64,000 nucleotides of DNA from the NCBI GenBank assembly GCA_040374085.1, contig JBEIVB010000002.1, positions 19,515 through 83,514 on the forward strand. The letters run 5' to 3'. The notes under the pieces are model-generated. The model was not told where the DNA came from and searched no databases. It saw only the letters and a program-made list of their open reading frames with translations. Positions 25,515-34,767 of this stretch are shown in pieces (the first letter of the stretch is position 1; the number at the start of each line of letters is the position of its first letter). A program made the translations under genes and the position numbers. The stretch is from JBEIVB01 sp040374085. GTDB taxonomy: Bacteria > Bacteroidota > Bacteroidia > UBA4408.

Positions 25515-27302
25515 ATGCACGCTCTGCTCGTTCTTCGCTCTTACTTTTGGCAACAGCGCCTGAGGCTTCTTCTGGGCTTGGTGTTTGTGGTGCTATCCAA
25601 CCTCTTCACGATATACCCTGCTGTACTTACCCGAATGGCCCTGGATAAGGTCCTTTCCAAAGCTCCGTTCTCGGTAGACCTTGGATGGGGCATACCGGTA
25701 TTGCATTTCGATCGGGTAAGTTCCATGGCGTTGTTTTTTTTGCTGTGCTTGGTTACCATCACCTTGGTGCGGGGCATCTGGATGTTTCTCATGAGGCAAA
25801 CGCTGATCGTGATGTCTCGTGAAATTGAATTTGCCATGAAACGCGATGTGTATGCCCATTTGCAAACCCTCGACATGAGCTATTATCGCCGCAGTCGCCT
25901 GGGCGACCTTATGGCACGAATGGCCGAGGACATTGCTCAGGTGCGCATGTTTACCGGCCCCGCCGTTATGTACACCATGAATTTGTTGGTGCTTTTTGGA
26001 TTTGTGTTGGTTTCCATGTTGCGTGTAAACGTTTGGCTTACTGCATTGGTTTTGGTTCCGCTTCCCTTTTTAAGCTGGGGCGTTTTTCGCATAAGTTCTG
26101 TGGTGTACACCAAGAGTCAGTCCCTGCAAAGGGCCCTCAGTAACCTTTCCTCAACGGCTCAGGAAGCCTATGCAGGCATTCGCGTGGTTCAGGGTTTTGG
26201 CAGGGAGGGGTTGGTTGCCGGGCGATTTCAGGACGGAACCGATCGGTATTTCCGTCAGGCCCTGGCATTGGGAAAAACCGATGCCTTGTTTCAACCCACC
26301 GTTACATTTTTGATTGGGTTGAGTACGGTTTTCACCATTTGGTTGGGGGGCATTCTGGCTTACAAAGGTTTGGTTTCGGTGGGCAACATCGCGGAGTTTG
26401 TGTTGTATGTGAACATGCTCATTTGGCCTTTTACCTCCGTGGGTTGGGTTTCTTCATTGGTTCAAAAGGCCGCTGCATCTCAAGCCCGCATACAGGAGCT
26501 GATGGAAGCCAAGTCGGGTTTGCAAACGGGAAAGCACGAATTACAACTTAATGCGGATGATCCCTTGGTAACGGCAAAAGAAGTTTCGCTGTATTACCCC
26601 GATTCGAATGTATGGGCGTTGAAAGCCATTTCGTTCGAATGGAAGCAGGGGGAGATTTTAGGGGTAACGGGACCAACCGGCAGTGGTAAGTCTTCTCTGA
26701 TGGCTTTGCTTTGCGGTTGGCTCGATGCCACGGAGGGTACGATTGCAGTGGGGCAGCAGGTGCTCCGCACAATAGAACGGCCGAGCTTTACGCAAATGCT
26801 GGCCATTGCCCCACAGGAGGTTTTCCTTTTTTCTGATACCCTCGAGGCCAATGTAAGGTTCGGAAGGCCCGATGCCTCTGCCCATGATCTGGCAGCGGCT
26901 TGCGGTGCAGCAGGGTTAAACGCGGTAATTAATGAGCTGCCAAATGGATTGCAAACCCTCATCGGTGAAAGAGGACTCACACTCTCCGGTGGACAAAAAC
27001 AGAGGCTTGCACTCGCTCGTGCTCTGTTGGCCCAGCGGCCGGTACTTCTGCTCGACGATGGACTTTCTGCCCTTGATACCGATACGGAGGAACAGGTGCT
27101 GAGCAACTTGCGTGCTTTCTTAAAAGGCCGCACGGCACTCATCATCTCCCATAGAATGGCCACACTCCACTTGTGCGACCGGGTGCTCGTGCTGGAAGGG
27201 GGAAGGTTAACGGAGCAAGGAAAGCCAAGCGAGCTTTCAAAAAGCCATGGATATTTTGCTGCTCTGCACCGGCAGCAGATGGAGTCTCGTGTGAAAGATT
27301 GA
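25515..27302 (+). CDS. ABC exporter half-transporter (MdlB/MsbA-like, fused permease and ATPase)
   Basis: The 595-residue protein has an N-terminal six-helix exporter domain (about 1-320) and a C-terminal ATPase. Walker A GPTGSGKSS is at about 386-394, then a Q-loop in APQEVFLFSDTL, signature LSGGQKQRLALARAL, and Walker B VLLLDDGLSALD at about 510-521. The residue after the Walker B Asp, normally the catalytic Glu, is Asp (DD), as in MdlA-type proteins. Substrate unknown; it would act as a homodimer or with a partner encoded elsewhere. The start at 25515 is preferred over 25482 because of the promoter position. Confidence 0.87.
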   Translation: MHALLVLRSYFWQQRLRLLLGLVFVVLSNLFTIYPAVLTRMALDKVLSKAPFSVDLGWGIPVLHFDRVSSMALFFLLCLVTITLVRGIWMFLMRQTLIVMSREIEFAMKRDVYAHLQTLDMSYYRRSRLGDLMARMAEDIAQVRMFTGPAVMYTMNLLVLFGFVLVSMLRVNVWLTALVLVPLPFLSWGVFRISSVVYTKSQSLQRALSNLSSTAQEAYAGIRVVQGFGREGLVAGRFQDGTDRYFRQALALGKTDALFQPTVTFLIGLSTVFTIWLGGILAYKGLVSVGNIAEFVLYVNMLIWPFTSVGWVSSLVQKAAASQARIQELMEAKSGLQTGKHELQLNADDPLVTAKEVSLYYPDSNVWALKAISFEWKQGEILGVTGPTGSGKSSLMALLCGWLDATEGTIAVGQQVLRTIERPSFTQMLAIAPQEVFLFSDTLEANVRFGRPDASAHDLAAACGAAGLNAVINELPNGLQTLIGERGLTLSGGQKQRLALARALLAQRPVLLLDDGLSALDTDTEEQVLSNLRAFLKGRTALIISHRMATLHLCDRVLVLEGGRLTEQGKPSELSKSHGYFAALHRQQMESRVKD

Positions 27303-27376
27303 GCGCAGAATTTGCAGGTATGTTAAGTTTCAGAAATCTCATTCGGGCCTGTCTGTTTTTTCGAAAAGAATGTTGT

Positions 27377-27384
27377 TAGATTTG
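27377..27384 (+). promoter_or_regulatory. Predicted -7 promoter box of the DUF3276 gene
   Basis: TAGATTTG is an exact TAnnTTTG match, 31 nt before the ATG at 27416. Confidence 0.5.
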
Positions 27385-27415
27385 TGGTCTAACCCCAACA
27401 ATCCCGACTGGCCGT

Positions 27416-27757
27416 ATGGACGGAATAGAAAAGGAAAAAGATGAGATTTTCGGAAGAGCCGTCCGCGCCGGCCGAAGGACTTATTTTTTTGATGTGAAAT
27501 CCACAAAAGGTGGCGATTACTACATCACCGTAACCGAAAGCAAAAAGCGCTTTGTTGAAGACGGCAAGTTCGTTTATGACAAACACAAAATCTTTTTGTA
27601 CAAAGAGGATTTCGATAAATTCTTGCTGACCCTCAACGAGGCGGTAGATTTTGTGAAGGCTGAGCAGCCTTTCGACCCAGACAGCTTTCGAAAGGATCAG
27701 GGGGAGAATGGAGCTCCCGGTTTTTCGGATGTGAACTTTGAGGATCTCGACCGTTAA
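27416..27757 (+). CDS. PUR-domain (DUF3276) nucleic-acid-binding protein
   Basis: The 113-residue acidic protein has the PUR-alpha-like fold signature: AGRRTYFFDVKSTKGGDYYITVTESKK and HKIFLYKEDFDKFLLTLNEAVDF. These small proteins are near-universal in Bacteroidota and are thought to bind single-stranded DNA or RNA. Its 3' end overlaps the next barrel gene by 20 nt. Confidence 0.88.
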   Translation: MDGIEKEKDEIFGRAVRAGRRTYFFDVKSTKGGDYYITVTESKKRFVEDGKFVYDKHKIFLYKEDFDKFLLTLNEAVDFVKAEQPFDPDSFRKDQGENGAPGFSDVNFEDLDR

Positions 27758-28403
27758 TCGGAGGTTCCTGCGAAAGGCTACAAGCACAGTCCTGTTACTA
27801 GCCTTTAACCTTGCCTTTATTCCTAAAGCCTTGGGTGGAATGCCCGATAGAAGGCTCGACTTTTCCATTGGAGGTGGCATGAGCTTTTCGCTGTTGCCCA
27901 CTATTGCCAGCTATAACGCCACAACATCACAGGCCAGCCGTGGCGGTTTTCAGGGCCAACGCGGCACTCAAGCTGTTTTCCAGACCCTTCCGCAGCCGCT
28001 GTTTTTCGCCGAATATAGGGCAACCCGGCTTTTGTCATTTGATCTTGTGTATTCCCAAATGCGTATAAACCGCGCCAATTATGACCTTCAGCGCGGTGTA
28101 ATGGATTTTAAGGGGCAATATGTGGCGCATTACCCTGGTGTGCGCATGCTCGTTCATTTGCGTCCCTACGCGGCCATCGATCCATACGTGTATGGTAGAG
28201 TTGGATATCAGATCCACCAAAATCCTGATTTGATTTCTGAAGTGGGGAGAAGGAATGCCCTCTCAATCAGCCTAAGCAACACGGTCCACGTTCAGGTGGG
28301 AGCCGGTTGCCGTTTCTTTTGGCGCTCCTCGTGGGCAATATTTACTGAACTTGGTATAGGTCGACCAAATTATTTCAGCTTGGGTATTTATTATAAGCTA
28401 TGA
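27738..28403 (+). CDS. Predicted outer-membrane beta-barrel protein
   Basis: The protein is about 221 residues. An N-terminal basic-plus-hydrophobic signal (RRFLRKATSTVLLLAFNLAF) precedes alternating strands (RRLDFSIGGGMSFSLL, DPYVYGRVGYQIH) and a terminal strand YFSLGIYYKL ending in Leu, as barrels often do. No ATG precedes the signal; the first in-frame ATG (27840) would remove it. A TTG at 27738 inside the DUF3276 gene is therefore taken, with moderate confidence. The stop overlaps the next barrel gene as ATGA. Confidence 0.65.
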   Translation: MRISTVNRRFLRKATSTVLLLAFNLAFIPKALGGMPDRRLDFSIGGGMSFSLLPTIASYNATTSQASRGGFQGQRGTQAVFQTLPQPLFFAEYRATRLLSFDLVYSQMRINRANYDLQRGVMDFKGQYVAHYPGVRMLVHLRPYAAIDPYVYGRVGYQIHQNPDLISEVGRRNALSISLSNTVHVQVGAGCRFFWRSSWAIFTELGIGRPNYFSLGIYYKL

Positions 28404-29059
28404 TAAGCCGGTTGTATATTTTCTTTTTTCTGTTTGTTTTTTCTTCTGCTCATGCCCAGGTAGCGGGGAATAAGCCAGCGTTAAAGCCATTTCCGAGTGA
28501 AACCGTTGTTTCGGCCGGCGCAGGATTCAGTCTGTACAATGTTGCTGCACGTTTTCAAAACGCTGCTCCAATGAGGGGGCGCTTTTCTTCCGGCGGTGTT
28601 TATGGTGGAATCATAGAAACATTTTTACGCCCCTATTTGAGCGTGGCCATAGGTTACCATCAGCAGACCTTCACCTTTACCAATCAAGGAAATGGCTACC
28701 TCCAGATAACCCGTATGAACGCAGGTCCAAGAATAAACTTTAGATTATATAAACGTTCTCGTTTCGACTTTCTTTTGGGCGCCAGGGTAGGGTTTACCTT
28801 CTATTCTTATACGGGGGCAAATGTTACGCTCGGGACAGGATTTCAGGAATACATGCGTTTTCAAGAAACCCTCAACCTGCAAGTGCTGAGCGCCATGCGC
28901 ATCTATCTTACACGTTCCGTAGGGATTGTGCTGGAGAGCGGTATTGGGGTGCCTTACTTTTTGAACGGCGGCATTTGCTACCGATTCGGTTCTTCAGAAG
29001 GAGAAACCAACGCGCCGAAAGCCCCCGACTTGCGCAACCGGGGTCCGTTCCTGCAATAG
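28400..29059 (+). CDS. Predicted outer-membrane beta-barrel protein
   Basis: The 219-residue protein has a clear signal peptide (LYIFFFLFVFSSAHAQ). Barrel-like strands follow (VVSAGAGFSLYNVAARF, LSVAIGYHQQTFTF, FDFLLGARVGFTFYSY, SVGIVLESGIGVPYF), then a polar C-terminal tail. The preceding gene is similar in size and design, so the two may be a barrel pair made together. Function unknown. It starts in the ATGA overlap with the upstream gene. Confidence 0.7.
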   Translation: MISRLYIFFFLFVFSSAHAQVAGNKPALKPFPSETVVSAGAGFSLYNVAARFQNAAPMRGRFSSGGVYGGIIETFLRPYLSVAIGYHQQTFTFTNQGNGYLQITRMNAGPRINFRLYKRSRFDFLLGARVGFTFYSYTGANVTLGTGFQEYMRFQETLNLQVLSAMRIYLTRSVGIVLESGIGVPYFLNGGICYRFGSSEGETNAPKAPDLRNRGPFLQ

Positions 29060-29171
29060 CTTTTGAGTAATGTTCGGCATCCGACTTGTAGTGTAGGCTT
29101 GCTTCTTGTCTTTTCGACACTTTGAAGGTTGATTTCCTTTGCCAGCGCTGAGAAAAGAGCCTGGAAAAATT

Positions 29172-29179
29172 TACCTTTG
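29172..29179 (+). promoter_or_regulatory. Predicted -7 promoter box of the GAPDH gene
   Basis: TACCTTTG is an exact TAnnTTTG match, 27 nt before the ATG at 29207. It excludes the longer reading that would begin at 29129. Confidence 0.5.
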
Positions 29180-29206
29180 CGCCACCAAAACAAACCCCCA
29201 AATCGC

Positions 29207-30664
29207 ATGCTACCAGTTGCCAAAACGGACTACGAAAAAAAGCTCCACGATTGGATTGAGCTTGAAAAAGCTGCCGTTGAGTTGATCCATGAAATCGGAT
29301 CCTTGTGGTTCGACAAATCCATTGAATTGATTTTGTTTCGCAACCAATTGGTTGACCGCAGTGCCAGCGAAATCATGAGTCTGCACCACTACGCTGCAAA
29401 CGTGGTGAAGCAGCCCATCAGCGTTAAGGATACCTTGGCTCTTGCCCGCAGCATCAACCAACTCCAAGGGGTTGTTCCGGCTCGAATTGACATTGGAAAA
29501 CTGGCTGGTGAGTGGCTAACTGAAAAAAGTGCTTCAGCATCTGTAGATGCTTTCATCGCGCAAAAGTTGGGTGGTTTCATTGGTGTAAAACCCAGCAATC
29601 ACCCTCAGGACGTGGTGTTGTATGGCTTTGGCCGTATTGGCCGAATTGCAGCAAGAGAATTGATTGTTCAAGCCGGCAAAGGCGAGCAACTGCGCTTGCG
29701 TGCCATCGTTACGCGCAGCAACTCCGATGAAGACATCATCAAGCGTGCCGAATTGCTTCGTGTAGATTCTGTGCATGGCCCGTTTCCCGGTCCTGTTATC
29801 GAGGATTTGGAAAACAAATGCATTTTTGTCAACGGTCATCAAATTCTCATGCTGGCTGCAAAGAATCCAGAGGACATTGATTACACCCAATACGGCATCG
29901 AGAACGCTTTGTTGATTGACAACACTGGCGTTGCCCGAGACAGAGAAGGTTTAAGTCTTCATCTTCAAGCCAAGGGTATAGCTAAAGTGTTGTTAACCGC
30001 ACCTGGTAAAGGAGACATTCCAAACGTGGTGTATGGTGTAAATCAGGATGCACCGGCACAGGATGAGCGCATCTTCTCGGCTGCTTCTTGCACCACCAAT
30101 GCCATTGTGCCCGTGTTGAAAGTCATCAGCGAGAAGCTGGGCATAGAGCGCGGTCACATTGAAACCGTTCACTCCTACACCAACGATCAAAACCTGCTCG
30201 ACAACTACCACAGCAAATACCGCCGCGGTAGGGCAGCAGCCTTGAACCTTGTCATTACAGAAACCGGTGCCGATAAAGCCGTTGCCAAGGTTCTTCCGCA
30301 CTTGGCGGGTAAGCTCACCGGGAACGCGGTGCGTGTGCCTACCCCCAATGTTTCCTTAGCCATTCTTTCGCTAACGGTAAACCATACCACTTCCAAAGAA
30401 GAAGTAAACGAGCTCATGAAGCAAGCTGCTTTGCACGGCGATTTGGTTGAGCAAATTCAATTCTCTTTCAGCAACGAGTTGGTGTCTTCGGATCTGGTGG
30501 GCAACCCCTGCTCCTCTATCTTCGACAGCCCGGCCACCATAGTATCCAAAGACGGCAAAAACATTGTGTTGTACGTATGGTACGACAACGAGTATGGCTA
30601 CACCCGCCAGGTGATTCGGTTCAGCAAAACCATCTGCAAAGTGGGTCGCAAGACGTACTATTAA
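29207..30664 (+). CDS. gap: Glyceraldehyde-3-phosphate dehydrogenase, long form
   Basis: The 485-residue protein has an N-terminal extension of about 130 residues (helical, YEKKLHDWIELEKAAVELIHEIG) before the NAD-binding domain (VVLYGFGRIGRIAAREL). The catalytic cysteine is in SAASCTTNAIVPVLK (C295). HSYTNDQNLLDNYH and the C-terminal WYDNEYGYTRQV are standard GAPDH motifs. This extended type occurs in many Bacteroidota beside or instead of the short form. It catalyses NAD(P)-dependent oxidation of G3P to 1,3-bisphosphoglycerate, or the reverse. Confidence 0.92.
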   Translation: MLPVAKTDYEKKLHDWIELEKAAVELIHEIGSLWFDKSIELILFRNQLVDRSASEIMSLHHYAANVVKQPISVKDTLALARSINQLQGVVPARIDIGKLAGEWLTEKSASASVDAFIAQKLGGFIGVKPSNHPQDVVLYGFGRIGRIAARELIVQAGKGEQLRLRAIVTRSNSDEDIIKRAELLRVDSVHGPFPGPVIEDLENKCIFVNGHQILMLAAKNPEDIDYTQYGIENALLIDNTGVARDREGLSLHLQAKGIAKVLLTAPGKGDIPNVVYGVNQDAPAQDERIFSAASCTTNAIVPVLKVISEKLGIERGHIETVHSYTNDQNLLDNYHSKYRRGRAAALNLVITETGADKAVAKVLPHLAGKLTGNAVRVPTPNVSLAILSLTVNHTTSKEEVNELMKQAALHGDLVEQIQFSFSNELVSSDLVGNPCSSIFDSPATIVSKDGKNIVLYVWYDNEYGYTRQVIRFSKTICKVGRKTYY

Positions 30665-30688
30665 AAAAGCGCATACCCACAGAAAAAG

Positions 30689-30713
30689 GCCACCCACTGC
30701 GGTGGCTTTTTTT
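30689..30713 (+). terminator. Intrinsic terminator after the GAPDH gene
   Basis: The stem has GCCACC (30689-30694) pairing with GGTGGC (30701-30706), followed by a run of seven T. It lies 24 nt after the gap stop codon. Confidence 0.8.
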
Positions 30714-30791
30714 ATGTTGTGTTTGGGTTAATTCCCACACACAAGGGCTGCTTGGAAGGGAATCAAAACGCCAACGCGAACCCAAAATTCA

Positions 30792-30799
30792 CATCTTTG
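30792..30799 (+). promoter_or_regulatory. Possible -7 promoter box of mfd
   Basis: CATCTTTG differs from TAnnTTTG only at the first base and ends 7 nt before the ATG at 30807, the same short spacing seen at rarA and galE. Confidence 0.35.
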
Positions 30800-30806
30800 C
30801 ATCCCC

Positions 30807-33800
30807 ATGGATTTCACCTCTGTTTTAGGTCAGTTTCAGCAGCACAGGCACTTTGATTTTCTGCGCGAGACCCTCATATCGGGTCGTGCGCAGCGCTTGG
30901 CCTTGAGGGGCTTGCAGGGTTCGGCTCCGGCTTTTTGGGTGGCGGCCTTGTTTCACGACCGCAATGCCAGCGGGCAGGCTCCCACCTTTTGCGTGGTGAT
31001 GCCCGATCGTGAGGAGGCTGCCTACTTTCTCAACAGTTTAGAGAACCTCCTGGGCTTTCGAAAAGATCAGGAAGACCGTTCTGCGGCCAACAGTCCTTTG
31101 TTGTTTTTTCCGCGCTCTGCCCGTGTGCCCTACCACCTTGAAGGGACCGATAATGCAAACGTTTTAGCCCGCGCCGAAGTATTAAACGTACTCGCTCAGC
31201 GCCCCGCCGGTAAAGTGGTGGTTACCTATCCCGAGGCTATGGCAGAGAAGGTGATTACCCAGCAGCAACTGCGCAAGCAAACCCTGCATTTGAAACGGGG
31301 CGAAAAAGTAAGTCTGGAATTCATCACCGATTTGTTGTATGAGTTTCAGTTCGAACGCGTTGATTTTGTTGCCGAGCCCGGGCAATATGCCGTTCGCGGG
31401 GGCATTGTTGACATCTTTTCCTTTGCCCACGAAGAGCCCTTCCGCATCGAGTTTATGGGCGAAGAGGTGGAGTCCATTCGCAGTTTCGAGGTGGCCTCTC
31501 AGCTCAGCCAGCACAAGTTTCACGAGGTGGCCATATTGCCAAACGTGCAGAGTCAGGCCATTGTACAGTCGTACGAGGCCATCACCGATTTCTTGCCTGC
31601 GCACACAGTTTACTTCTTTTCTTCAACCCGCGACACCCAAGAGCGGCTCTCGCGGAGCATGGAGGAGGTGCATAAACGCTACGCCCAGCTCGACTCTCCG
31701 ATAAAACATCTCGAGCCGCATATACTTTTTTGGTCGGAGCAGGACTTTCAGGCGCTGCTCGAACAGAAGTTGGTGTTTGAGTTTGGCAATCAAGGGTACT
31801 TGCCTGTGCACGAAACCCTTGGCTTTGAAACTCGCCCCCAGCCCAGCTTCAACAAAAACTTCGAGCTGCTGCTGCAGAACCTCCGCGAAAACAAGAGCAA
31901 CCGCATAAACACCATCTTGCTGGCCGATACCCAGCGCCAGTTTCAGCGTTTGGAAACCATTCTGCACGATCTCATCGGCGAGAAAGGGTTTCACGATTTG
32001 GTTTCGGCTTCTTATCTGCTGAGCGTGAGGGAAGGGTTTGTGGATGTGGATCTTGGACTTGCCTTCTATACCGATCACCAGATTTTCGATCGCTATTTGC
32101 GTTATAAGCTTCAGGGTAAAGTTCAAAAGAACCGCGAGGCGCTTACCTTAAAAGAGCTTCATGGACTTAATCCAGGTGATTTTGTTTCGCACATCGATCA
32201 TGGCATTGGCCGGTTTGCCGGGCTGGAGAAATTGGATGTGAACGGCAAAATTCAGGAGGCCATTCGCCTTATTTATAAAGACAACGATATATTGTATGTA
32301 AGCATACATTCCCTCCACAAAATCAGCAAATATTCGGGTTCGGAGAGCCATGTTCCGAAACTAAATAAGCTGGGCAGTACTGCTTGGAGCACGCTGAAGC
32401 AGAAGACCAAGAAAAGGGTTAAAGAGTTGGCATACGATCTCATTCGGCTCTATGCGCAGCGCAAGGCCAAGCGCGGCCATGCTTTTGCACCAGATGGGTA
32501 CCTGCAAACCGAGTTGGAGGCATCGTTTCTGTATGAGGATACACCCGACCAAGAGAAAGCCACCCTTGCTGTGAAAAAGGATATGGAGGCCCATTATCCG
32601 ATGGATCGCCTCATTTGCGGCGATGTGGGGTTTGGGAAAACCGAGGTGGCCATACGTGCCGCATTTAAAGCCGTTTGCGATGGAAAGCAGGCAGCCGTTC
32701 TGGTGCCCACCACCATTCTGGCCCTGCAACATCAGAAAACATTTTCAGAGCGATTAAAAGATTTTCCGTGCACCGTTGACTTCATCAACCGGTTTCGAAC
32801 CGCCAAAGAAATTCGCGAGGTGTTGGAGCGGGTGGCGCAAGGGAAAGTGGACATTCTAATTGGCACGCATCGAATCTTAAGCAAGGATGTGGTGTTTAAA
32901 GACCTTGGCTTGCTGGTGATCGATGAGGAGCAGAAATTTGGAGTAGGATCGAAGGATAAGCTAAAAGCAATAAAAGTAAATGTGGATACCTTAACTCTCA
33001 CCGCCACACCCATACCACGCACCTTGCAGTTTAGCATGATGGGGGCAAGAGATTTGAGCGTGATTGCCACACCTCCCCCCAACCGTTTTCCGGTTCAAAC
33101 GGAGGTACATGGGTTCAACGAAGACATCATACGCGATGCCATAGCCAGTGAGCTGGATCGGGGCGGGCAGGCATTCTTCATTCACAATCGGGTGCAAAAC
33201 ATACAGGAAGTTGCCGGCATGATAAGTCGTCTTGTACCCGATGCGCGCGTAGCCATTGGACATGGCCAGATGGATGGACCTGATCTTGAAAAGGTTATGG
33301 TGGGTTTTATAAGCGGTGCTTATGATGTGCTGGTAGCCACAACCATCATTGAGTCGGGCTTAGACATCAGCAACGCCAATACCATCATCATCAACCAAGC
33401 CCAAAACTTTGGATTGTCGGATCTGCATCAGATGCGCGGTAGGGTAGGGCGAAGCAACAAGAAAGCCTTCTGCTATTTGTTGGCTCCACCGCTGAGCACA
33501 CTCACACAGGAAGCCCGCAAGCGTTTGCGCACCTTAGAAGAGTTTGCCGAGCTGGGCAGCGGATTCAACATCGCCCTGCGCGACCTCGACATACGCGGGG
33601 CCGGCAATCTGCTGGGTGGAGAGCAAAGCGGTTTTATAACCGAGATTGGATTCGAGATGTACATGAAGGTGTTGGAGGAAGCCATTTCTGAACTCAAAGA
33701 AGAGGACGATGATTTTCGTCACAACGCAGAAGACGCGCTCTCTGTGGACACTAAATTCCGGTCATTGCCCAAGCATCAGTTTGTGCAGGACTGCCAAGTT

Positions 33801-34271
33801 GATACCGACCTCGAAATTTTGATTCCCGATGCTTACGTGGGGCAAACCGCAGAACGACTTAGTCTGTATCAGCGTTTGGATGACCTTACCAGCGAACAGC
33901 AATTGGAGCAGTTTGCTGCCGATCTCATCGATCGTTTTGGTCCTTTGCCGCCAACCGTAGAGGAACTCTTGGCCACCGTCCGTTTGAGGAGGGAAGCTCA
34001 GCGCATCGGCTGGGAAAAAGTGGTGTTGAAAGGAGGCAAAATGCTTTCGTATTATGTATCGCGCGCCGATTCACCTTACTTCGAATCGCCGGTTTTTCAG
34101 GCGGTCTTGGCGTGTGTAAAGCAACAACCTCATTTGGGCAGGATGAAGGAGACCAATGGTAAGCTGGTGCACGTCTTTGAGCGGGTGAACGATACACGGA
34201 GTGCCCTTCACATTGCCGAGGTGTTTACCTCTTTCCTATCTGCGCAATTGCCGGAAGAAGGAACTGCTTAA
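30807..34271 (+). CDS. mfd: Transcription-repair coupling factor
   Basis: Mfd displaces stalled RNA polymerase and recruits UvrA. The 1154-residue protein has the family order: UvrB-like N-terminal modules (RVPYHLEGTDNANVLARAEVL), the RNA polymerase-interaction domain (HGLNPGDFVSHIDHGIGRFAGLEKL), and an SF2 translocase. The translocase has Walker A GDVGFGKTE (about 605-613), a DEEQ box (IDEEQKFGV, about 704) and TATPIPRTLQ. Motif VI MRGRVGRSNKKAFCYLL and a C-terminal TRCF domain follow. It is full length. The ATG at 30807 directly follows a -7 box. Confidence 0.96.
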   Translation: MDFTSVLGQFQQHRHFDFLRETLISGRAQRLALRGLQGSAPAFWVAALFHDRNASGQAPTFCVVMPDREEAAYFLNSLENLLGFRKDQEDRSAANSPLLFFPRSARVPYHLEGTDNANVLARAEVLNVLAQRPAGKVVVTYPEAMAEKVITQQQLRKQTLHLKRGEKVSLEFITDLLYEFQFERVDFVAEPGQYAVRGGIVDIFSFAHEEPFRIEFMGEEVESIRSFEVASQLSQHKFHEVAILPNVQSQAIVQSYEAITDFLPAHTVYFFSSTRDTQERLSRSMEEVHKRYAQLDSPIKHLEPHILFWSEQDFQALLEQKLVFEFGNQGYLPVHETLGFETRPQPSFNKNFELLLQNLRENKSNRINTILLADTQRQFQRLETILHDLIGEKGFHDLVSASYLLSVREGFVDVDLGLAFYTDHQIFDRYLRYKLQGKVQKNREALTLKELHGLNPGDFVSHIDHGIGRFAGLEKLDVNGKIQEAIRLIYKDNDILYVSIHSLHKISKYSGSESHVPKLNKLGSTAWSTLKQKTKKRVKELAYDLIRLYAQRKAKRGHAFAPDGYLQTELEASFLYEDTPDQEKATLAVKKDMEAHYPMDRLICGDVGFGKTEVAIRAAFKAVCDGKQAAVLVPTTILALQHQKTFSERLKDFPCTVDFINRFRTAKEIREVLERVAQGKVDILIGTHRILSKDVVFKDLGLLVIDEEQKFGVGSKDKLKAIKVNVDTLTLTATPIPRTLQFSMMGARDLSVIATPPPNRFPVQTEVHGFNEDIIRDAIASELDRGGQAFFIHNRVQNIQEVAGMISRLVPDARVAIGHGQMDGPDLEKVMVGFISGAYDVLVATTIIESGLDISNANTIIINQAQNFGLSDLHQMRGRVGRSNKKAFCYLLAPPLSTLTQEARKRLRTLEEFAELGSGFNIALRDLDIRGAGNLLGGEQSGFITEIGFEMYMKVLEEAISELKEEDDDFRHNAEDALSVDTKFRSLPKHQFVQDCQVDTDLEILIPDAYVGQTAERLSLYQRLDDLTSEQQLEQFAADLIDRFGPLPPTVEELLATVRLRREAQRIGWEKVVLKGGKMLSYYVSRADSPYFESPVFQAVLACVKQQPHLGRMKETNGKLVHVFERVNDTRSALHIAEVFTSFLSAQLPEEGTA

Positions 34272-34298
34272 TTGGGCAGATAAATTTCATTGAATTCC

Positions 34299-34306
34299 TA
34301 CCTTCG
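34299..34306 (+). promoter_or_regulatory. Possible -7 promoter box upstream of the membrane protein gene
   Basis: TACCTTCG is one mismatch from TAnnTTTG and ends 8 nt before the ATG at 34315. Confidence 0.35.
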
Positions 34307-34314
34307 ATGCGACG

Positions 34315-34767
34315 ATGACCTCAAGCAATGGTAACTTCATCGCTTTTCAAACCATGATTCTCATGTTTAAACACCGCATTCTACCCTTATTGGCCGGGAT
34401 TACCGCGGCACTTTTGACGCTTGCCTTGTTGGAGGAATGGATGGCCCATTTCGGCCCTCAGGATTGGCGCGTGGATTCCAGAGATCCTCAAGAAGCTCGG
34501 AAACAGTTTCTTGCCTTACCTGATGCGGTCCGGTATTTACAGCTTTTGTTTTATGCTTTTTCTGCTTTTATGGGTGGGTTGGTGGCCACGCGTGTATCGC
34601 CTGTGTCAGCCATTAAGCCGGCTTTTATCATTGGCTTGGCGTTGACCATTGCCGGCATCACAAACCCCGATCCCATCTGGTTTAAGGTGGTTTCTTCTTT
34701 TATCTATCTGCCTTTTTCGCTCTTGGGTTTTTATACCATTAAACGCACACGTCCTTCTGCATCATGA
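34315..34767 (+). CDS. Small integral membrane protein, function unknown
   Basis: The 150-residue protein has about four hydrophobic helices: ILPLLAGITAALLTLALLE, YLQLLFYAFSAFMGGLVA, PAFIIGLALTIAGI and FIYLPFSLLGFYTI. No family is recognised. A later ATG (34351 or 34360) would also give an intact first helix. It overlaps maf as ATGA, so the two are probably co-translated. Confidence 0.7.
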   Translation: MTSSNGNFIAFQTMILMFKHRILPLLAGITAALLTLALLEEWMAHFGPQDWRVDSRDPQEARKQFLALPDAVRYLQLLFYAFSAFMGGLVATRVSPVSAIKPAFIIGLALTIAGITNPDPIWFKVVSSFIYLPFSLLGFYTIKRTRPSAS

